Made by a program: the position numbers and the translations under genes
Notes under the pieces: generated by a model
The model's input: the letters and a program-made list of their open reading frames with translations, nothing else
What the model was told of the DNA's origin: nothing
Database searches by the model: none
Source of the DNA: Prorocentrum cordatum
Lineage: Eukaryota > Sar > Dinophyceae > Prorocentrales > Prorocentraceae
NCBI GenBank assembly: GCA_963575745.1
Contig: CAUYUJ010019282.1
Location: forward strand, 138,680 to 202,679
Length of the DNA: 64,000 nt
Direction of reading: 5' to 3'
Shown: piece after piece, positions 50,718-61,950 of the stretch
How positions within the stretch are numbered: the first letter of the stretch is position 1
Layout: each line of letters opens with the position of its first letter

Positions 50718-51439
50718 ATGCCAGATCCGCTCACCGAATTCCCGCCCATGAACCAGGCGCGCCTACCAGACCGCATGCCCCACGTGAAGGTAACCTTGGA
50801 CGAGCTTCCAGCTTCCGCTAAGCCAAAGTCCGTCATCATCACCGTACCCATAAAGGTAACCGTGGGTCCTAAAATTATTGAGTTGGGCTCCGAGCGCAGG
50901 GAATGCTTGAAGAGGCTTCGGGACGGCCACGACGAGGCCAAGGACAAGGACAGCCCGAGCCCGCGTCCTGAACAGCAAGATGGGGAGCGGCCCGTCAAAA
51001 TGCAGCGCGGTTCGGAGGTGCAATCAAGTGAGGTGGCGGAGACGATCGGGTCATCCCCTGAGGCGCAGCCCGGGGGCGAGGACGAGACGGGCCAGGAGAA
51101 AAAGCTGATGGGCCCGCCGTTGCTCACGCTACACAAGCCGCCGCCCGCAGGTGAAACCACCGCCGCAGTAACGCTTCAGATCGGGGGCCCTTCAGGATCC
51201 GCAGAGGGTCATCTTCAGGAGTCCTCTGTTGACGCTGGTGCTCAGCTTCACGGCAAAGGCACCCTCCCTGGTGCGCATGGCGATGGTGCTGGTGCTAGCG
51301 GCAGTGCTGCTGCTGATCTTCCAGACTCGCAGCCTTTATTTTCCAATGTCCTCCTTGACTTGGGAATCAGCGCTGGACCAGAGGAGCTGTACCCAGACGC
51401 GCTCAACGTGGACGACTCTTACCAGGAAACTCAGCATTG
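50718..51439 (+). CDS. Hypothetical gene, exon 1
   Basis: Starts MPDPLTEFPPMNQARLP; 240 codons plus two bases. It has a hydrophobic strand-rich patch (SVIITVPIKVTVGPKIIELG), then a charged low-complexity linker. The exon ends at CAGCATTG|GTGAGC (donor at 51440); reading on meets TGA at once. With the exons at about 52678, 54002 and 55225 it forms one plus-strand gene of a dinoflagellate type known to me only as hypothetical. Phase 2 at the donor fits the next exon. Confidence 0.65.
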
Positions 51440-52071
51440 GTGAGCTTGACGTGCTGCCACCTTGTGTTTTGGCAGTTGGTGGCGCGCCCGTTCACCGCTC
51501 AGGCCCACTTGCACAGGCCAGCTCGTACTTTGCCTGTCGCCAGCATGCGCTCAGTTTATCTGTGCATTAGTGTCTGACGCTTCTCTTCCATATCGGCCAA
51601 TCGTTATGCTGGCGCTCTTGCTAGCTCGCCCGCTGCTTTCTCGCAGGAACGTGGGCCAAAGGAGTGGCGGGGGCAACCCGCGAGAAAAACGACATCACGA
51701 TTAGGGGTTCTGGAACAATACAACGTACAAGCAACACTGCAAATTACCAACATGAACAACGCGCTGTAACATGCAAAATATCAACACGAACGATACAAAG
51801 TACCAATACAAAGTAAGGCATGACTGAGTACAAACATAAACAACACGCAGTAATCACTGACGCGTGCAACGTACGACACAACGCACCGCACACAGCACGA
51901 TTGCACGTACAATCACATATACAGACGGCAATATAGTAAACGCACATGTGGCCACATGTACATTCACGCAGCCACACTTCAATGCGTATTACACGCATCA
52001 ACGCGTTCTTCAGCAGCAGCACGAGCGATTAACAATCTAACGGTCCAGTCTGCTCTGCTCTCTCGCCCGAT

Positions 52072-52115
<44 letters not shown>

Positions 52116-52677
52116 TCTCTCCTCTTCCTCGTCTGCGGCTTATGTCGAGTACGATTTCACCGAGAAGGCAGCGGCCCGCCCTCGCGCTTGCCCGCCCCCG
52201 CCGAGAAGGAGAAGGATGAGGACGGAGGTAAACAAGGGGCACGTTTTCGATGAATCGTTGGGGAAAAGATGGGGGAGGATGAGGGCACGATTACAATTGC
52301 AGTCGCTATGCTTTGGTTTCGCTGGGCGGTGCTTGCACTCAGGGGGTGCTTGCACTCAGGGGGTCACTCAGGGGGTCAGCGGGACAACCAAGCAACGCCT
52401 CTCGAGATCATGTGGATGGCGCGTGTGCTCACGAACCATTGATTGGGTTCCGTGCGCTGCTGTTGTTATCTCTGGTCCTTCAGCTGGCGTTCCCACAACG
52501 GGTTCGCGTGTTTACCGAGGCAATGGCCATGTCATTTCCCGCCATTGCCGTTGCCAGCCTTGCGAGTTGTTGGCCGAAACCGTTCTGGCTCAGTCTAGGT
52601 TGCGGTTTTGGTATGCATTCGAAAAGGGCACTGGCCAAGTTTGGGGGGCCGCTCGAGGGGGAAGTTGATGCGATGAG
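51440..52677 (+). other. Probable intron 1 of the 50.7-55.9 kb gene
   Basis: Donor GTGAGC. Acceptor near GATGAG|CAG|CG (52677 or 52680; both keep phase). It contains ACAAC/ACGCA-rich low-complexity DNA (51715-51960), a (CT)n tract at 52075-52112 and a GGGGGTGCTTGCACTCA duplication at 52326-52372. A long upstream extension of the exon-2 frame (from 52313) is treated as intronic. Confidence 0.5.
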
Positions 52678-53351
52678 CAGCGTCCACCCATCGGAACTCT
52701 CTGCGAGTGGCGAGTGTGCGACGTGCTTTGCTTGTGAACTTCCAGGGCCGTGCACAAGGAAATATCGGGGCCAGTGGATGCATGAGGCCTGCTTCAATGG
52801 CGTCCGAGCTTACGCCCGGCAGGTGCTTAACCAGATGAGGTCCCTGGCGGTCATGGAGCACGAGATGGACAACACTCCTCAGATCTGGCGCCAGAAGGCC
52901 AGGCCGTTCTTCACCACCCAGGGCAACGGCCCTGACCGCGCGGCTGCGCGCGCGTCCCTTGCGCTGCCGAGTGGTCCCAGGGCCTCGCCAGGATTGCTCA
53001 ACGTCGACATCAGCACGCGTGGCCACGTCACTGAGTATATCGACACAGTGCTGTTGCTCAACGAGACGCGCTACATCAGTTACCACATGTTCTGGGACAG
53101 GATTTCCGAAGAAGATGCCCGATCTGACTTCCTACTGCTCCACGCTGAACAGGGATCTGAACAGGACGGCGCCGACGGAGAAGCCAGGGTCGAAGTGATC
53201 GACAACTACAAGCAGAAGAGTATCAGACTCACCAGCAGCATGTCATCTGCAAAGGAGACCTCGCCCATCGACGAGCCTGAGTACAAGCGTCTGCGGCTCG
53301 CCTATCAGATCATGCTCCCGCAGAAGGGATGCAACGACAGTGCTCATGAAT
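52678..53351 (+). CDS. Hypothetical gene, exon 2 with Cys/His cluster
   Basis: SVHPSELSASGECATCFACE then LPGPCTRKYRGQWMHEACFN gives C-x2-C-x2-C...C...H-x2-C, a likely treble-clef zinc site followed by a helical VRAYARQVLNQMR. Further on, FWDRISEEDARSDFLLLHAE and a segment ending NDSAHE. The C-xx-C...Hx2C...vR pattern is common in dinoflagellate hypothetical proteins I have seen (family knowledge, no function). The exon ends at GAAT|GTGAGT (donor 53352), phase 1. Confidence 0.65.
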
Positions 53352-53574
53352 GTGAGTGCGACTCTGGGTTCGGTCCAATGGGTTCAGGCGCTGGTACGGC
53401 GAGCTTTGCATCACCTGCGAAGGGCGTGGCGCAGCTGCAGGACTTTTCAACTCCCTACACTCCCCCCAACCCATTTCAACGTGCTTTCTCTGGTCCAGGC
53501 GTTCCGATTCGCGTCGTCGTCGTCTTCTCCTGGGGGAATTTCTGCCCACCCCGTGGAGGCAGAAATTCCCTCAC

Positions 53575-53637
53575 CTTCGTCGTCGTCGCCGTCGCTGCCG
53601 TCGTCGTCGTCGTCGTCGTCATCGTCGGCATCGTCGC

Positions 53638-53704
<67 letters not shown>

Positions 53705-53705
53705 T
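53575..53705. repeat. (TCG)n microsatellite in intron
   Basis: TCG triplets with CCG/TCA interruptions, pure from about 53660 to 53703. Confidence 0.92.
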
Positions 53706-53806
53706 TCCCCTTCGGAGGGAGTTTCGGCCCAGAGGCCTCTGGGGGGCCTCCAGAGGGTTCCAGGTGGGCCCCGAGAGAAGCTCGGGGGGGCTTCAAGAGG
53801 TTTCGG

Positions 53807-53831
53807 AACCAGATAGATCAGTAATCTATCT
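53807..53831. other. Perfect 10-bp inverted repeat in intron
   Basis: CCAGATAGAT, five-base loop, ATCTATCTGG. It could fold as a strong RNA or DNA hairpin. No U-run follows. Confidence 0.85.
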
Positions 53832-54001
53832 GGTTATGGCTCTCTCGGAGCCCTCTTCAGCCTTGCTTAATGCCCCTCTTGGCGCAGGCTGGAGGGGCGG
53901 ACGGGGATAGTGAGGAACGTTTTTTAGGTTTCACGCCTGCTCCGAGGACTACCCGCGTCGGTCCCCGACGGCAGAGCCTGCTCGTGGCAGGAGCGGTGCA
54001 G

Positions 54002-54880
54002 CGGCTTCCGCATTGGGCAGCGCATCGGGCAAGGAGGCTGGCAACCCCAGGAGGGCCTTGTCGGGTGACCAGGAGGACGAGCCGAACGCGGTCAAGCAGA
54101 AGGGGGCCCTGAAAAAGCAGCTCGCGACTTTCACGGACAGTATCTTTGGCAAAGACGGGTACGCTACTAAAATGGTCAGGAACCACGGCCTGTGCGACGA
54201 GTCCCTCGTGGATGGGGACGAAGACATCAAGATGAATCAGTTCAATGAGGAGATGGCCAATTTCAGAAAGAGGTTGGCCGCGATTCAGCAGGATATCGAG
54301 AAGTCCAAGCCCAGCCAGTTCAAGGATTGCGAAACGGCATTGTCCAATCTCGAAGTGGAGCTGAAGCAAACCAAGGTCAAGTACCAGAGCATGGAGAGCA
54401 GCCTGCAGTTCTTCGTGCAGGAGAAAGCGCAGAGCGGTAGGAGCACCAAGCTGAAGATTCGCCACTACAAGGAGAGGGTGGTGAAGGACATGAAGGACTT
54501 AGGATTCGGCCCAGTGCACGCGAAGGCAGAGTGTGAAATGGCCTACGCGCTCCAGGAGACCTACGATAGGCAGCTCTCGGTTGTCCGAGACGCGCATAAG
54601 GCGAAGATTGCGGCCAAACAATTGGAACAGCAGGTTGCAGGCATGGGATCTGGCGACGATGGCGCCAACGGCACATCTGCAACCGAGGAGCTCATGGTCA
54701 AGATGCCGTTTCCGAAGATGGACCAGAAAAATCCCGGCCCTCTGGCAGTCGAACGCTTGGAGCTGAAGACCTTGCAGTTCGAGCCCAGCACGGTGTATGT
54801 CTTCGACGTTGTGGGCCACGTGGCGTTGGAGGAGGCTAGGGGCGATCACATTTCAAATATAGCCCTCTTGGGATATGTAT
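54002..54880 (+). CDS. Hypothetical gene, exon 3 with coiled coil
   Basis: After a Gly/Ser/charged start, FNEEMANFRKRLAAIQQDIE through TALSNLEVELKQTKVKYQSM forms a long predicted coiled coil, followed by basic KLKIRHYKERVVKDMKDLGF and helical AYALQETYDRQLSVV. The exon end is uncertain: protein-like content fades near VALEEARGDHISN, and a GTATCC at 54877 gives a phase-0 donor candidate. Confidence 0.6.
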
Positions 54881-55224
54881 CCAATCTCCCCATCCGCCAC
54901 TCTTCTTCTCGCCACGCTTCGCGATGCCCCAGCACCCAGTAGCTCATGCCTGCCCCCTGCTAGTAGGGCAGACGGGGAAGGTGATAATGGAGAGGGAGAG
55001 GTGGGAGGGGAGGGGGGAGAAGCGACGATGGAAAGGTTGGTGATGAGGGAGAGGAGGGTTATCTCGATCGACACACCTTCCCCCGAAGCTGATTTGTTCT
55101 GGCCTCGCCCCCGACCTGCCTCCCCCGACCTCGGAGCTGGCCCTGGAGTCTCCACGAAGGACTCTTCACCTTTCTCTCTATCCTCGTCTGACTCTCCCCC
55201 CTCCGCGTTTCACCCGTATCCCAG

Positions 55225-55938
55225 GTGAAGAAGTACCAGCAGGCGTGCTCCACCACGGTCGAGAGCAAGATGCAGCGCGCCGAGGAGACTCTGACAGAGA
55301 ACCATCAATGGGTCGGCCTCTCTGGTCGGATCGGGTCGCCTCCAGCTGAGTTCAAGTCGGAGCTGGTCGACGAGGGCTGCATCAAGAATCCCGCTCGTTG
55401 CCCATGGCTCCTTTCGATCAAGCAGTACGCGTGGGGAATGGGCCCCACTGGGGTTCCGCTGCCTGGGCTGCCGTGCTTCCTGCAGGCCATCAATGCCAGC
55501 GCTCTGGTCACGCTCGCCCCAATCGCAGCCCTGCTCGAGCAAGGGATGGTGCTGGACGGCATCAAAGCTTTCTTTGAAACGCCGTCAGGTCAGTCTTGGG
55601 TGAAGGCGAAGTGTGTGACACTGCTCCTCGTCAAGGGCGCTGTCGTGCGCATCCCAGCAGGCGTCTTCCCCTTGGTTATCTACTGCCCTGTGAATTGCCA
55701 GCACGCGACTGGGGGCGGCGGCGACGAAACCAAGAAGGTGGACGAGAATGACATCCTGCACATTTGGCACTTGTCAACGTTCGACTTGGACGACTTCAAG
55801 AAGTTGAACAATCAGACGGCCCAGGCGATCCGCAACTACAACACCGAGCTGCTCGAGAGGTACAGCTCGTCGAGGTCCTGGAACGACCGCCTCGTGGAGA
55901 TGCGCGAGTTCTTCGAGAACGCGGGCGTCAGCAGCTAG
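55225..55938 (+). CDS. Hypothetical gene, exon 4 (C-terminus)
   Basis: Begins after CCCGTATCCCAG (acceptor 55224) with VKKYQQACSTTVESKMQRAE and ends ...EFFENAGVSS with TAG. It contains WLLSIKQYAWGMGPTGVPLP and a hydrophobic run (INASALVTLAPIAALL); QSWVKAKCVTLLLVKGAVVR then AGVFPLVIYCP look like a globular beta-rich core. No family with known function recognised. Confidence 0.65.
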   Translation: MKKYQQACSTTVESKMQRAEETLTENHQWVGLSGRIGSPPAEFKSELVDEGCIKNPARCPWLLSIKQYAWGMGPTGVPLPGLPCFLQAINASALVTLAPIAALLEQGMVLDGIKAFFETPSGQSWVKAKCVTLLLVKGAVVRIPAGVFPLVIYCPVNCQHATGGGGDETKKVDENDILHIWHLSTFDLDDFKKLNNQTAQAIRNYNTELLERYSSSRSWNDRLVEMREFFENAGVSS

Positions 55939-56985
55939 GGTGCCGAGACAAGACATTGGAGCCAGGTTTGCTGGTTACAGACAGCGGCACTGCATGCTGC
56001 ACACGGCGTGGTCAGAGACGCCACGCATTGAGAACGTGTATCTGCCAGCGTGGACCCCGAACAGTGTTTCAAACAATGTTAACAAAGTGGACCCTGAACA
56101 GTTTTTGCCAGCGTGGACCTTGAACGAACTATCCAGCGTGGACCCCGAACCGCGTTCGCCAATGTGGGCCGAACGTATGTAGTCTGATTTCTGCCGTGCA
56201 ATCTAGACAGAGCAGCCTTGCGGTGCAAACTATTTGGTGAAATCTATGGCATGCAATCTACGTTATGCAACCTATGTGGTGCAACCTTGGTGACGCAACC
56301 TATGCGGTGCAACAAATGTAGCGTAAGCCAAGTCTCATGAGGTATAGTACACGCGTCCTGCACAACATAGCCACGGAGCAGGGAGGGATTAACACAGAGG
56401 ATAGTCATACAGAGATGTGCACACACCTATATATATATATATATGAAACGCCAGTCACATACAAATGTACAAATGATATGTTTAGAACACCACCCAGCAT
56501 GAAGCCAGTGCATTATCTGTGCCAATCGACATCCCGATGTCTCCAAGGAAGTGCGCTATACACCCATGTGCCGTTCACGTATGACGCAATATGACAAAGC
56601 TAGACGAGAGGTTACGTCTGTTCCATAAGCTTACACCTGGATTATTACAATATGTCACCCATATGGCCCTGTTGAGTCTCTCGAGGTTTTCCGAGCGGGC
56701 TCCGAGACAGCCCAAGAGCGTTCCAAGACGCCCCGCGACTGGCGTCAAGACGGCCCAAGAGAAGTCCAGTACGCCCCAAGGGCGCCAGGTGGACCCTCCT
56801 GAGGTCCCTCAAGAGGCAGACGTCACTGTTTTTCTTTTCGCTGCTGGAAGTTCTAAGCGTTCTGACTTTATTCGAGTTTTCTTCTCTCCACGTTCTCTCC
56901 CCTCCCCTCCCAGGCCATCCCTCTAGCATCGCCGCTTAACCAATCACATATTTATCTCCCCATTTCCTCACCCCCCTCCTCTGTC
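55939..56985. other. Intergenic with two short repeat patches
   Basis: GCGTGGACCCCGAACAG phrases repeat at 56048-56155, and a ~16-bp GTGCAACCTATG(T/C)G unit repeats at 56222-56320. A (TA)n run lies at 56430-56445, and CCAAGA-type decamers at 56700-56800. No gene supported. Confidence 0.6.
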
Positions 56986-57007
56986 CCCGTGGCCCTTTTG
57001 GCTCAAG
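56986..57007 (+). other. Relict dinoflagellate spliced leader
   Basis: CCGTGGCCCTTTTGGCTCAA plus G matches the conserved 22-nt dinoflagellate spliced leader except for two internal substitutions and the variable first base. A leader in genomic DNA usually marks a trans-spliced mRNA that was reverse-transcribed and reinserted. The alternative, a spliced-leader RNA gene, fits less well because the next bases (TAGTC) do not give a GT donor right after the leader's last G. Confidence 0.75.
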
Positions 57008-57270
57008 TAGTCATCCGTGGGCACGCTTCTAGCACTTGCGGGCAATATTGGCTTTGGTAACCCGATTGCGCGTGCAGTTGCGCATCCCGCAACATTTTGT
57101 GGGCGTGCGCCGTCGGCATCTTTCAGCGCTGTGCGTAAGTGTGGCCTCGCCGCGGGGCGTGGCAGGCCGCTGCGTGTCCGAAGCCTTAGGCGACAAAGGC
57201 ATGCAGATGTGCTCAATGCACTCGACCTCGGTCACAGATAGGAAACGTCTAGGATTTTTTTAACCGTTTT
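57008..57270 (+). other. Possible retroposed transcript downstream of the relict leader
   Basis: The sequence after the leader is more balanced in composition than its surroundings, but no frame is recognisable (a GTG-started 74-codon frame from 57017 is unassigned). T runs at 57254-57273 precede repeat DNA; no poly(A) end was found. Confidence 0.35.
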
Positions 57271-57284
57271 TTTTGTTGAAGAGC

Positions 57285-57415
57285 GCGCAAGGCCCCCTCA
57301 CTAGGCCCCAGGGTGGGCAAACCAACCCTGACTAGAGGCCAGGGTCGGTAAACCAAGGAACACTAGATTTCCACTAGACCACCACTAGACCACCACTAGA
57401 ACCACTAGGACAGGG
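57285..57415. repeat. CACTAGACCA and GGGCAAACCAA repeats
   Basis: Two copies of AGGCC(C)AGGGT(G/C)GG(C/T)AAACCAA, then four CCACTAGACCA units. Confidence 0.8.
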
Positions 57416-57494
57416 GTCGCGCTTTCAGGAATCCTACAGAACCCATGTCTTACCAGATCCACTAGCGCACTTTCCCCCTCTCGTGCCGTTCCCT

Positions 57495-57555
57495 TGCCCT
57501 CCTCCTCCTCCTCCTCCTCCTCCTCCTCCTCCTCCTCCTCCTCCTCCTCCTCTCG
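57495..57555. repeat. (CTC)n microsatellite
   Basis: About 19 uninterrupted CTC triplets. Confidence 0.95.
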
Positions 57556-58356
57556 TCCTCGTCGGCTCTGCCGTACGCGCAAGATTTCGGCCCCGCCCGC
57601 CCTCCTCTGGAGGGGGACCTTTTCACACTGTGAGTTGGAGGACCTCGTGGCCCACCAAGGGCCAGGCCAGGCACCGTCCTGACGGGCCGTCCTGCGGCCC
57701 TCTCTCACCGCTCGAGCCGTGCGATCTTAACAGGCTTGTCGGCCCAGCCGCCTGTTCCCCTCTACAGCTCTGGCACGTGGGATCTAGGACCGCTTGGTTT
57801 AGATAATTATCTTGCCTCTAAGCCCAATCCATGTGGGCTGCTTTGATCTTCACCCGCATCGGCATCGTGCACACTCCCAGCACCGACCCTGGCACATGAT
57901 TGTTTCGCGGATACCTGAGTCCCGAGTCCTGAGTCTGGCTCTGGGGGGGACAGGAGAAGACGGCACCAGCAACGCCGTGGTCCAGGGACGGAGGCACGTC
58001 TTCGCGGTGGTGGGGCCCTGCCCTTTTTCGGCGTCCCGCTCGAGGCAGCTCCTCGCCGAGGGTGGCCCTGCTGGTGGTGTTGGCGTCGGTTCCTCTGGCT
58101 CGCCACTATTCGAGCTTCGCGCCGGGGGGAAGCGCGCCGCGACGCGCGGTTTGTCTTCGCGCTTCCGCACGGCCACCTGGGCACGAAGGGCAACTCTCCA
58201 GCCCAGACCGCGAAGCACGGTAATCATTGCGCTCGAGCGATCCTGCGCGAGGATGGGGTAGCAAGCTCCAATCATGATGATTTTCACTACGTCGTGATGA
58301 GTTCGCGATGGCGGATACCTGTGTCCCCTCTCCTCCCTCCTTCACCCTTCCGGCGC
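57556..58356. other. Downstream flank of the SLC44 gene, no gene supported
   Basis: GC-rich; frames on both strands overlap and lack domains. It may contain the 3' untranslated region of the minus-strand gene. Confidence 0.4.
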
Positions 58357-59050
58357 TCAGGGGTAGTGGGCAGCGAAAGAGGACTCGGGGGCCTGCATCA
58401 GCCAGCGGAGTGGCGCGGGCACGTAGTCTTCCTTGCAAGTCCTGTCATCAAGGAGAAGGCACTGCAGGATGGTCGTGGTCACCACGCTGACTGGATGCAG
58501 CACGCTCTCTGCCACGAGCCATGCTCCACCGAAGGCTAGAAGCAGCGAGGCCACTGTGCTCGTCTCTGCCCCATCGTCAAGCGGCACAAGAGCGACCGCA
58601 ACGCAGCCCGCAGACACGATCAACAGAAGTTGGCTCCCGAAGCGCTGGAACGCGCCCGCGCTCTCCACTGCGAGAAAGCTCTTTGGAGCCTTCGCGACGC
58701 GCGTTGTGGCCACCTTGGCGGCCTGAAGAAAGCCACAGCCAGAGATGGCCACCTCCACGTAGGCCTGCTTGGCGGCTATCTTAGCCATCCACTCCAAGAA
58801 GCCTGCCCCGGCCTCCCGCAGGCGCAGCAGGAAGCGCCAGAGCGCAGAGTCGCCCTCGCGCCGCTGGTGGTTCCTCCCGGCCCAGAACAGCGCCAGGTTG
58901 AGCGTACGCACGACGGCCACGAGGAGAGCGCCGAGGGCCAGGGAGCCGCCGTGGGCACAAACGCCCACCTTCACGATCTGCAACAACTCGCGGAGCCCCT
59001 TAGGCACCAGCGTGTGAGACATCGTCCCCATCCCTGGCCCCTCCCCTTGA
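58357..59050 (-). CDS. Choline transporter-like protein (SLC44), C-terminal exon
   Basis: GGSLALGALLVAVVRTLNLALF is a membrane segment of the GSlafGsli...ir type, followed by WMAKIAAKQAYVEVAISGCG, FGSQLLLIVSAGCVAVALV, and EDYVPAPLRWLM near the end. AYvevAi.G..F..AA..A..r and the penultimate membrane hairpin are the signatures of the CTL/SLC44 family, multipass membrane proteins that move choline and related substrates. Residues upstream of about GMGTMSHTLVPKGL in this frame look intronic. Stop at 58357. Confidence 0.75.
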
Positions 59051-59975
59051 GAGGGTCGGGTTGCACGATTTGCGGGAGAGGGCGGCGGTGTCAGAGAAGC
59101 CCGAGGAGCGCACCAGAGCTCCGTGCTCTCTAGACGGGCCCTGACGGTCCAGGAATGGCTTAAAGCTGCCCCTACACTGGCCATAGCTTGGAAAGCGTCG
59201 TGGGACGCCTTAGAGGCCCCAGAGGGACCCTTAAGAAGGGCACCGGGGGGCCCCATAGAGGCCACTAGAGAAGCCTCGGACATCCAATTGTTTTCAAATG
59301 TGTTCTGGACAACCTCTAAGGGTCTTGAGAGCTCTCCCCACACCCATATTGACGGACTGGGGTCCCACCAATTGTGCAAATATACTTATTTTTCCGCGGC
59401 ACCCGCCGCGCAAAAATAACGACGATGACGACAACGACTACTATTACGGGTACGATAACGATACGGTCAGGAGAAGCAAGAGAGGACGAGGACCAGTGCA
59501 GACCCAAGACTCATCAACGAAGTTGGGGCAGGAGGAGGAGGGGGGAGGTGGATGAGGAGGAGGAGGAAGAGCAGGCGGAGGAGGGACGAGTGTATTATTC
59601 CCCTTCGAGAGAAGCAGGGGGAAGCAAAACTGAAGACCTTCAGGAGCAGGCGGAGGAGAAGGGACGACTGTATTATTCCCTTTCGAGAGAAGCAGGGGGG
59701 AAGGAAAACTAAAGACCTTCAGAGGTTGGCAGGCTCGTCGGCCCCAAAACTGTCTCAAGAATCGAAGCACGGGCCCGAGTGGCCCCGCATTTAAGTTAGT
59801 CAAGAGGACCATGCCCTATCCTCCTCGTCATCCTCGTCGTCGATGCTCTCTTTCTCCTGCTCAGCCTCCTCAATCTCGTCCTTCTCTTCCCCTGATCCAT
59901 GCCATTCTCAACGAACGCCCTTCAAGGCCAGCCACAGTCTCAAAAACATCAAGGGGCAGGCGGATGCCGCCGAGC
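59051..59975 (-). other. Probable SLC44 intron
   Basis: It lies between the two transporter frames. It contains decamer-like CCAGAGGGACC phrases (59215-59265), a GAC/ACG triplet patch (59420-59450), GAGGAGG runs and a 75-bp duplication at 59565-59725. Splice sites were not fixed. Confidence 0.55.
59565..59725. repeat. 75-bp tandem duplication
   Basis: Two copies of a unit with GTATTATTCCC(C/T)TTCGAGAGAAGCAGGGG ending in AAGACCTTCAG. Confidence 0.88.
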
Positions 59976-60904
59976 TTAGCGCATCTTCTCGGCGCCGCCA
60001 CGTGCCGCTTCTCGTGCTGCCGTGCGAAGTACCAGTCAGAAGCTGCAGCCGCGGTCGTGAAAGATGACAACGCGGTTACCAAGCCGTTGCCCCAGAAATA
60101 GCACAGCGAGAGCCCGACCGCCGTGTGCACGGCGTAGCACTCCCGCAGTGTTGTACCCAGCTCGTCGTCCCTGCCAAGCACCTCGACCGCGCCCACGACG
60201 GCAAGTGCCCACAAGAGCAGGCCCGCACAGTGAAGAATACCGAACAGAGGCGGGAGCAGCGCCGGCACACTTGGCACGTCTCTGAGGAAGAGCGCGGTGG
60301 CGCGCAGCACGGAGACCGAGAGACGGACCTCCTTCCAGAAGTACGCCACGACAGCGAGCTCCACCGCGGCGGCCAAGAGCAACAGCTCCCCAAGCCGCGC
60401 GGCAACCACTCGTGAGACGGCGGCGCTCGTGGAGGCGCGCTCGAAGGGCAGCGGCTCCTCGCTGTCAGACCCCGCCACAGATACAGCGCCCATGCTGACG
60501 AGCAGACCAAGCCCGGCCAGCAGGCTGGCGCTGCCGCCAACAACCGCATAGAGCACGAGCCCGATCGGCATGTAGCGCAGGATTTGAAGCAGCAGAAAGC
60601 CCATGACTGTGCACACCAGCATGGCCCACAGGAGCCCAGCGAAGAGGCCCTCGGGAAGCTCTGCCGCTGCGAGGCGGCCGTCGCGCGCACCCGCAAGCAG
60701 CGCGTGGCCGGCGAAAAACAGCTGCGGGGCCACGGAGCAGGCCAGGAACGCGAGCAGGAACACCGGCTCCGTTGCGCGGCGCGCTGCTGCGTTTGGGCCC
60801 ACAGCCCTGGCGTGGGGCCCCGCTGGGGCCGCGAAAGCGGCGGGCGGCCCCTCCCTGCCACTGCCGCTGAAGTGCGGGAAGGATGTGGGCGCAGGCCGCG
60901 CCAT
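59976..60904 (-). CDS. Choline transporter-like protein (SLC44), N-terminal exon
   Basis: Starts MARPAPTSFPHF. It contains at least five hydrophobic spans (FLLAFLACSVAPQLFFAG; LLWAMLVCTVMGFLLLQIL; IGLVLYAVVGGSASLLAGL; LGELLLLAAAVELAVVAYFW; LFGILHCAGLLLWALAVVG) and ends in YFWGNGLVTALSSFTTAAAA then SDWYF, the FW...i.a....viag.vs.WYF block that precedes the cytosolic loop in CTL proteins. The usual Cys-rich N-terminal ectodomain start is not evident, so an upstream exon may be missing or the protein is short. The residues after HEKRHVAAP are probably intronic. Two-exon structure, total about 540 residues, near family size. Confidence 0.72.
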
Positions 60905-61159
60905 GGCCGCTGCGGTGAAGCAGGGCGCAGCCGCGAGCCTGAGAGCAACGCTCGAGCCAACGACTACGGATGAAACTTGTGCGCGCGCGCCTTGACGACA
61001 TGAAACTATCGTTTGTGGTCGACCCTTTCAAAGTTCGATCGGCATCATTCCCTGAATGCTTCCATGTATGTTTCGAGCTATGCTCAGCCGTGGAGAAGAG
61101 TCCCTGGGGCGGAAAGACGCGGTGAAAAGAAGCCAAGCGAGAACACAGAGCAAGGGTGA

Positions 61160-61420
61160 CGGCAAGTAAGCTCTCCTCCTCGTCCTCCTCCTCCTCCTCC
61201 TCCTCCTCCTCTTCCTCCTCCTCCTCCTCCTCCTCCCCCTCGCTACATCCTTTTATCTCTCGCCCTCAGCTCCACCTCTGTCTATTCCTCCCCCCTGCCT
61301 TCTACTCCTCCTGCTCCGGCTCCTCCTCCCCCTCATTCTCCTCCTACTCCTCCTCATCCTCCTCCTCATCCTCATCCTTATCCTCATGATTCTCCCCATC
61401 CTCTTCATCCTCATCATCCT
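61160..61420. repeat. (CTC)n microsatellite, interrupted
   Basis: CTC/CCT triplets, pure from about 61175 to 61240, then degenerate. It lies about 250 bp upstream of the SLC44 start. Confidence 0.9.
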
Positions 61421-61880
61421 CCTCCTCCTCATCATCAGCATCATCCTCATCACCATCATCATCACCATCAACCTCAGCATTATTATCAGCAACATCATCA
61501 TCATCATCATTCCTCAGCATCGTCATCATCATCGTCGTCATCGTCTTCGTCGTCGTCATCATCAGCATCTTCATGACCATCATCGTCATCAACAGCATCA
61601 TCATCGTCGTCGTCATCGTCATCGTCGACGTCATCGGCATTGTATTCGTCATCATCCTCAGCATCATACTCATAATCACAATCATCACCATCACCAACAC
61701 GAGCATCATCATCATAATCAGCATCAGCATCATCATCATTCCCATCATCGTCATCAGCAGCATCATCAGCATCATCATCGTCATTATCATCAGCAGCATC
61801 ATCATACTCACCATCGCAATCATCACAATCACCATCACCATCACCATCACCACCTTCATCATCAGCAGCATCATCTGCAC

Positions 61881-61915
<35 letters not shown>

Positions 61916-61950
61916 GCATCATCAACGTCATCCCCACAGATATCATTGAC
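61385..61950. repeat. (ATC)n microsatellite, ~560 bp
   Basis: ATC/GTC/AGC triplets, pure at 61878-61912. Not part of the macrosatellite but the same triplet type. Confidence 0.92.

Larger units (their letters stand above)
53352..54001 (+). other. Intron 2 of the 50.7-55.9 kb gene
   Basis: GTGAGT donor at 53352 and CGGTGCAG acceptor at 54001 keep the reading phase (SASALGSASGK follows). Inside are a (TCG)n tract at 53575-53705, CTTGGGCC-like decamers at 53740-53790 and a hairpin at 53807-53831. Confidence 0.7.

Noticed and set aside
52313-52660. Upstream extension of exon 2 as coding
   Set aside because: It contains a duplicated GGGGGTGCTTGCACTCA segment and low-complexity content. Phase and acceptor evidence favour an intron.
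60465-61136. Frame opposite or beside the SLC44 exon (MASFHRVFPPQG...)
   Set aside because: Overlaps the transporter exon in another frame, Arg/Ala-rich, no domain.
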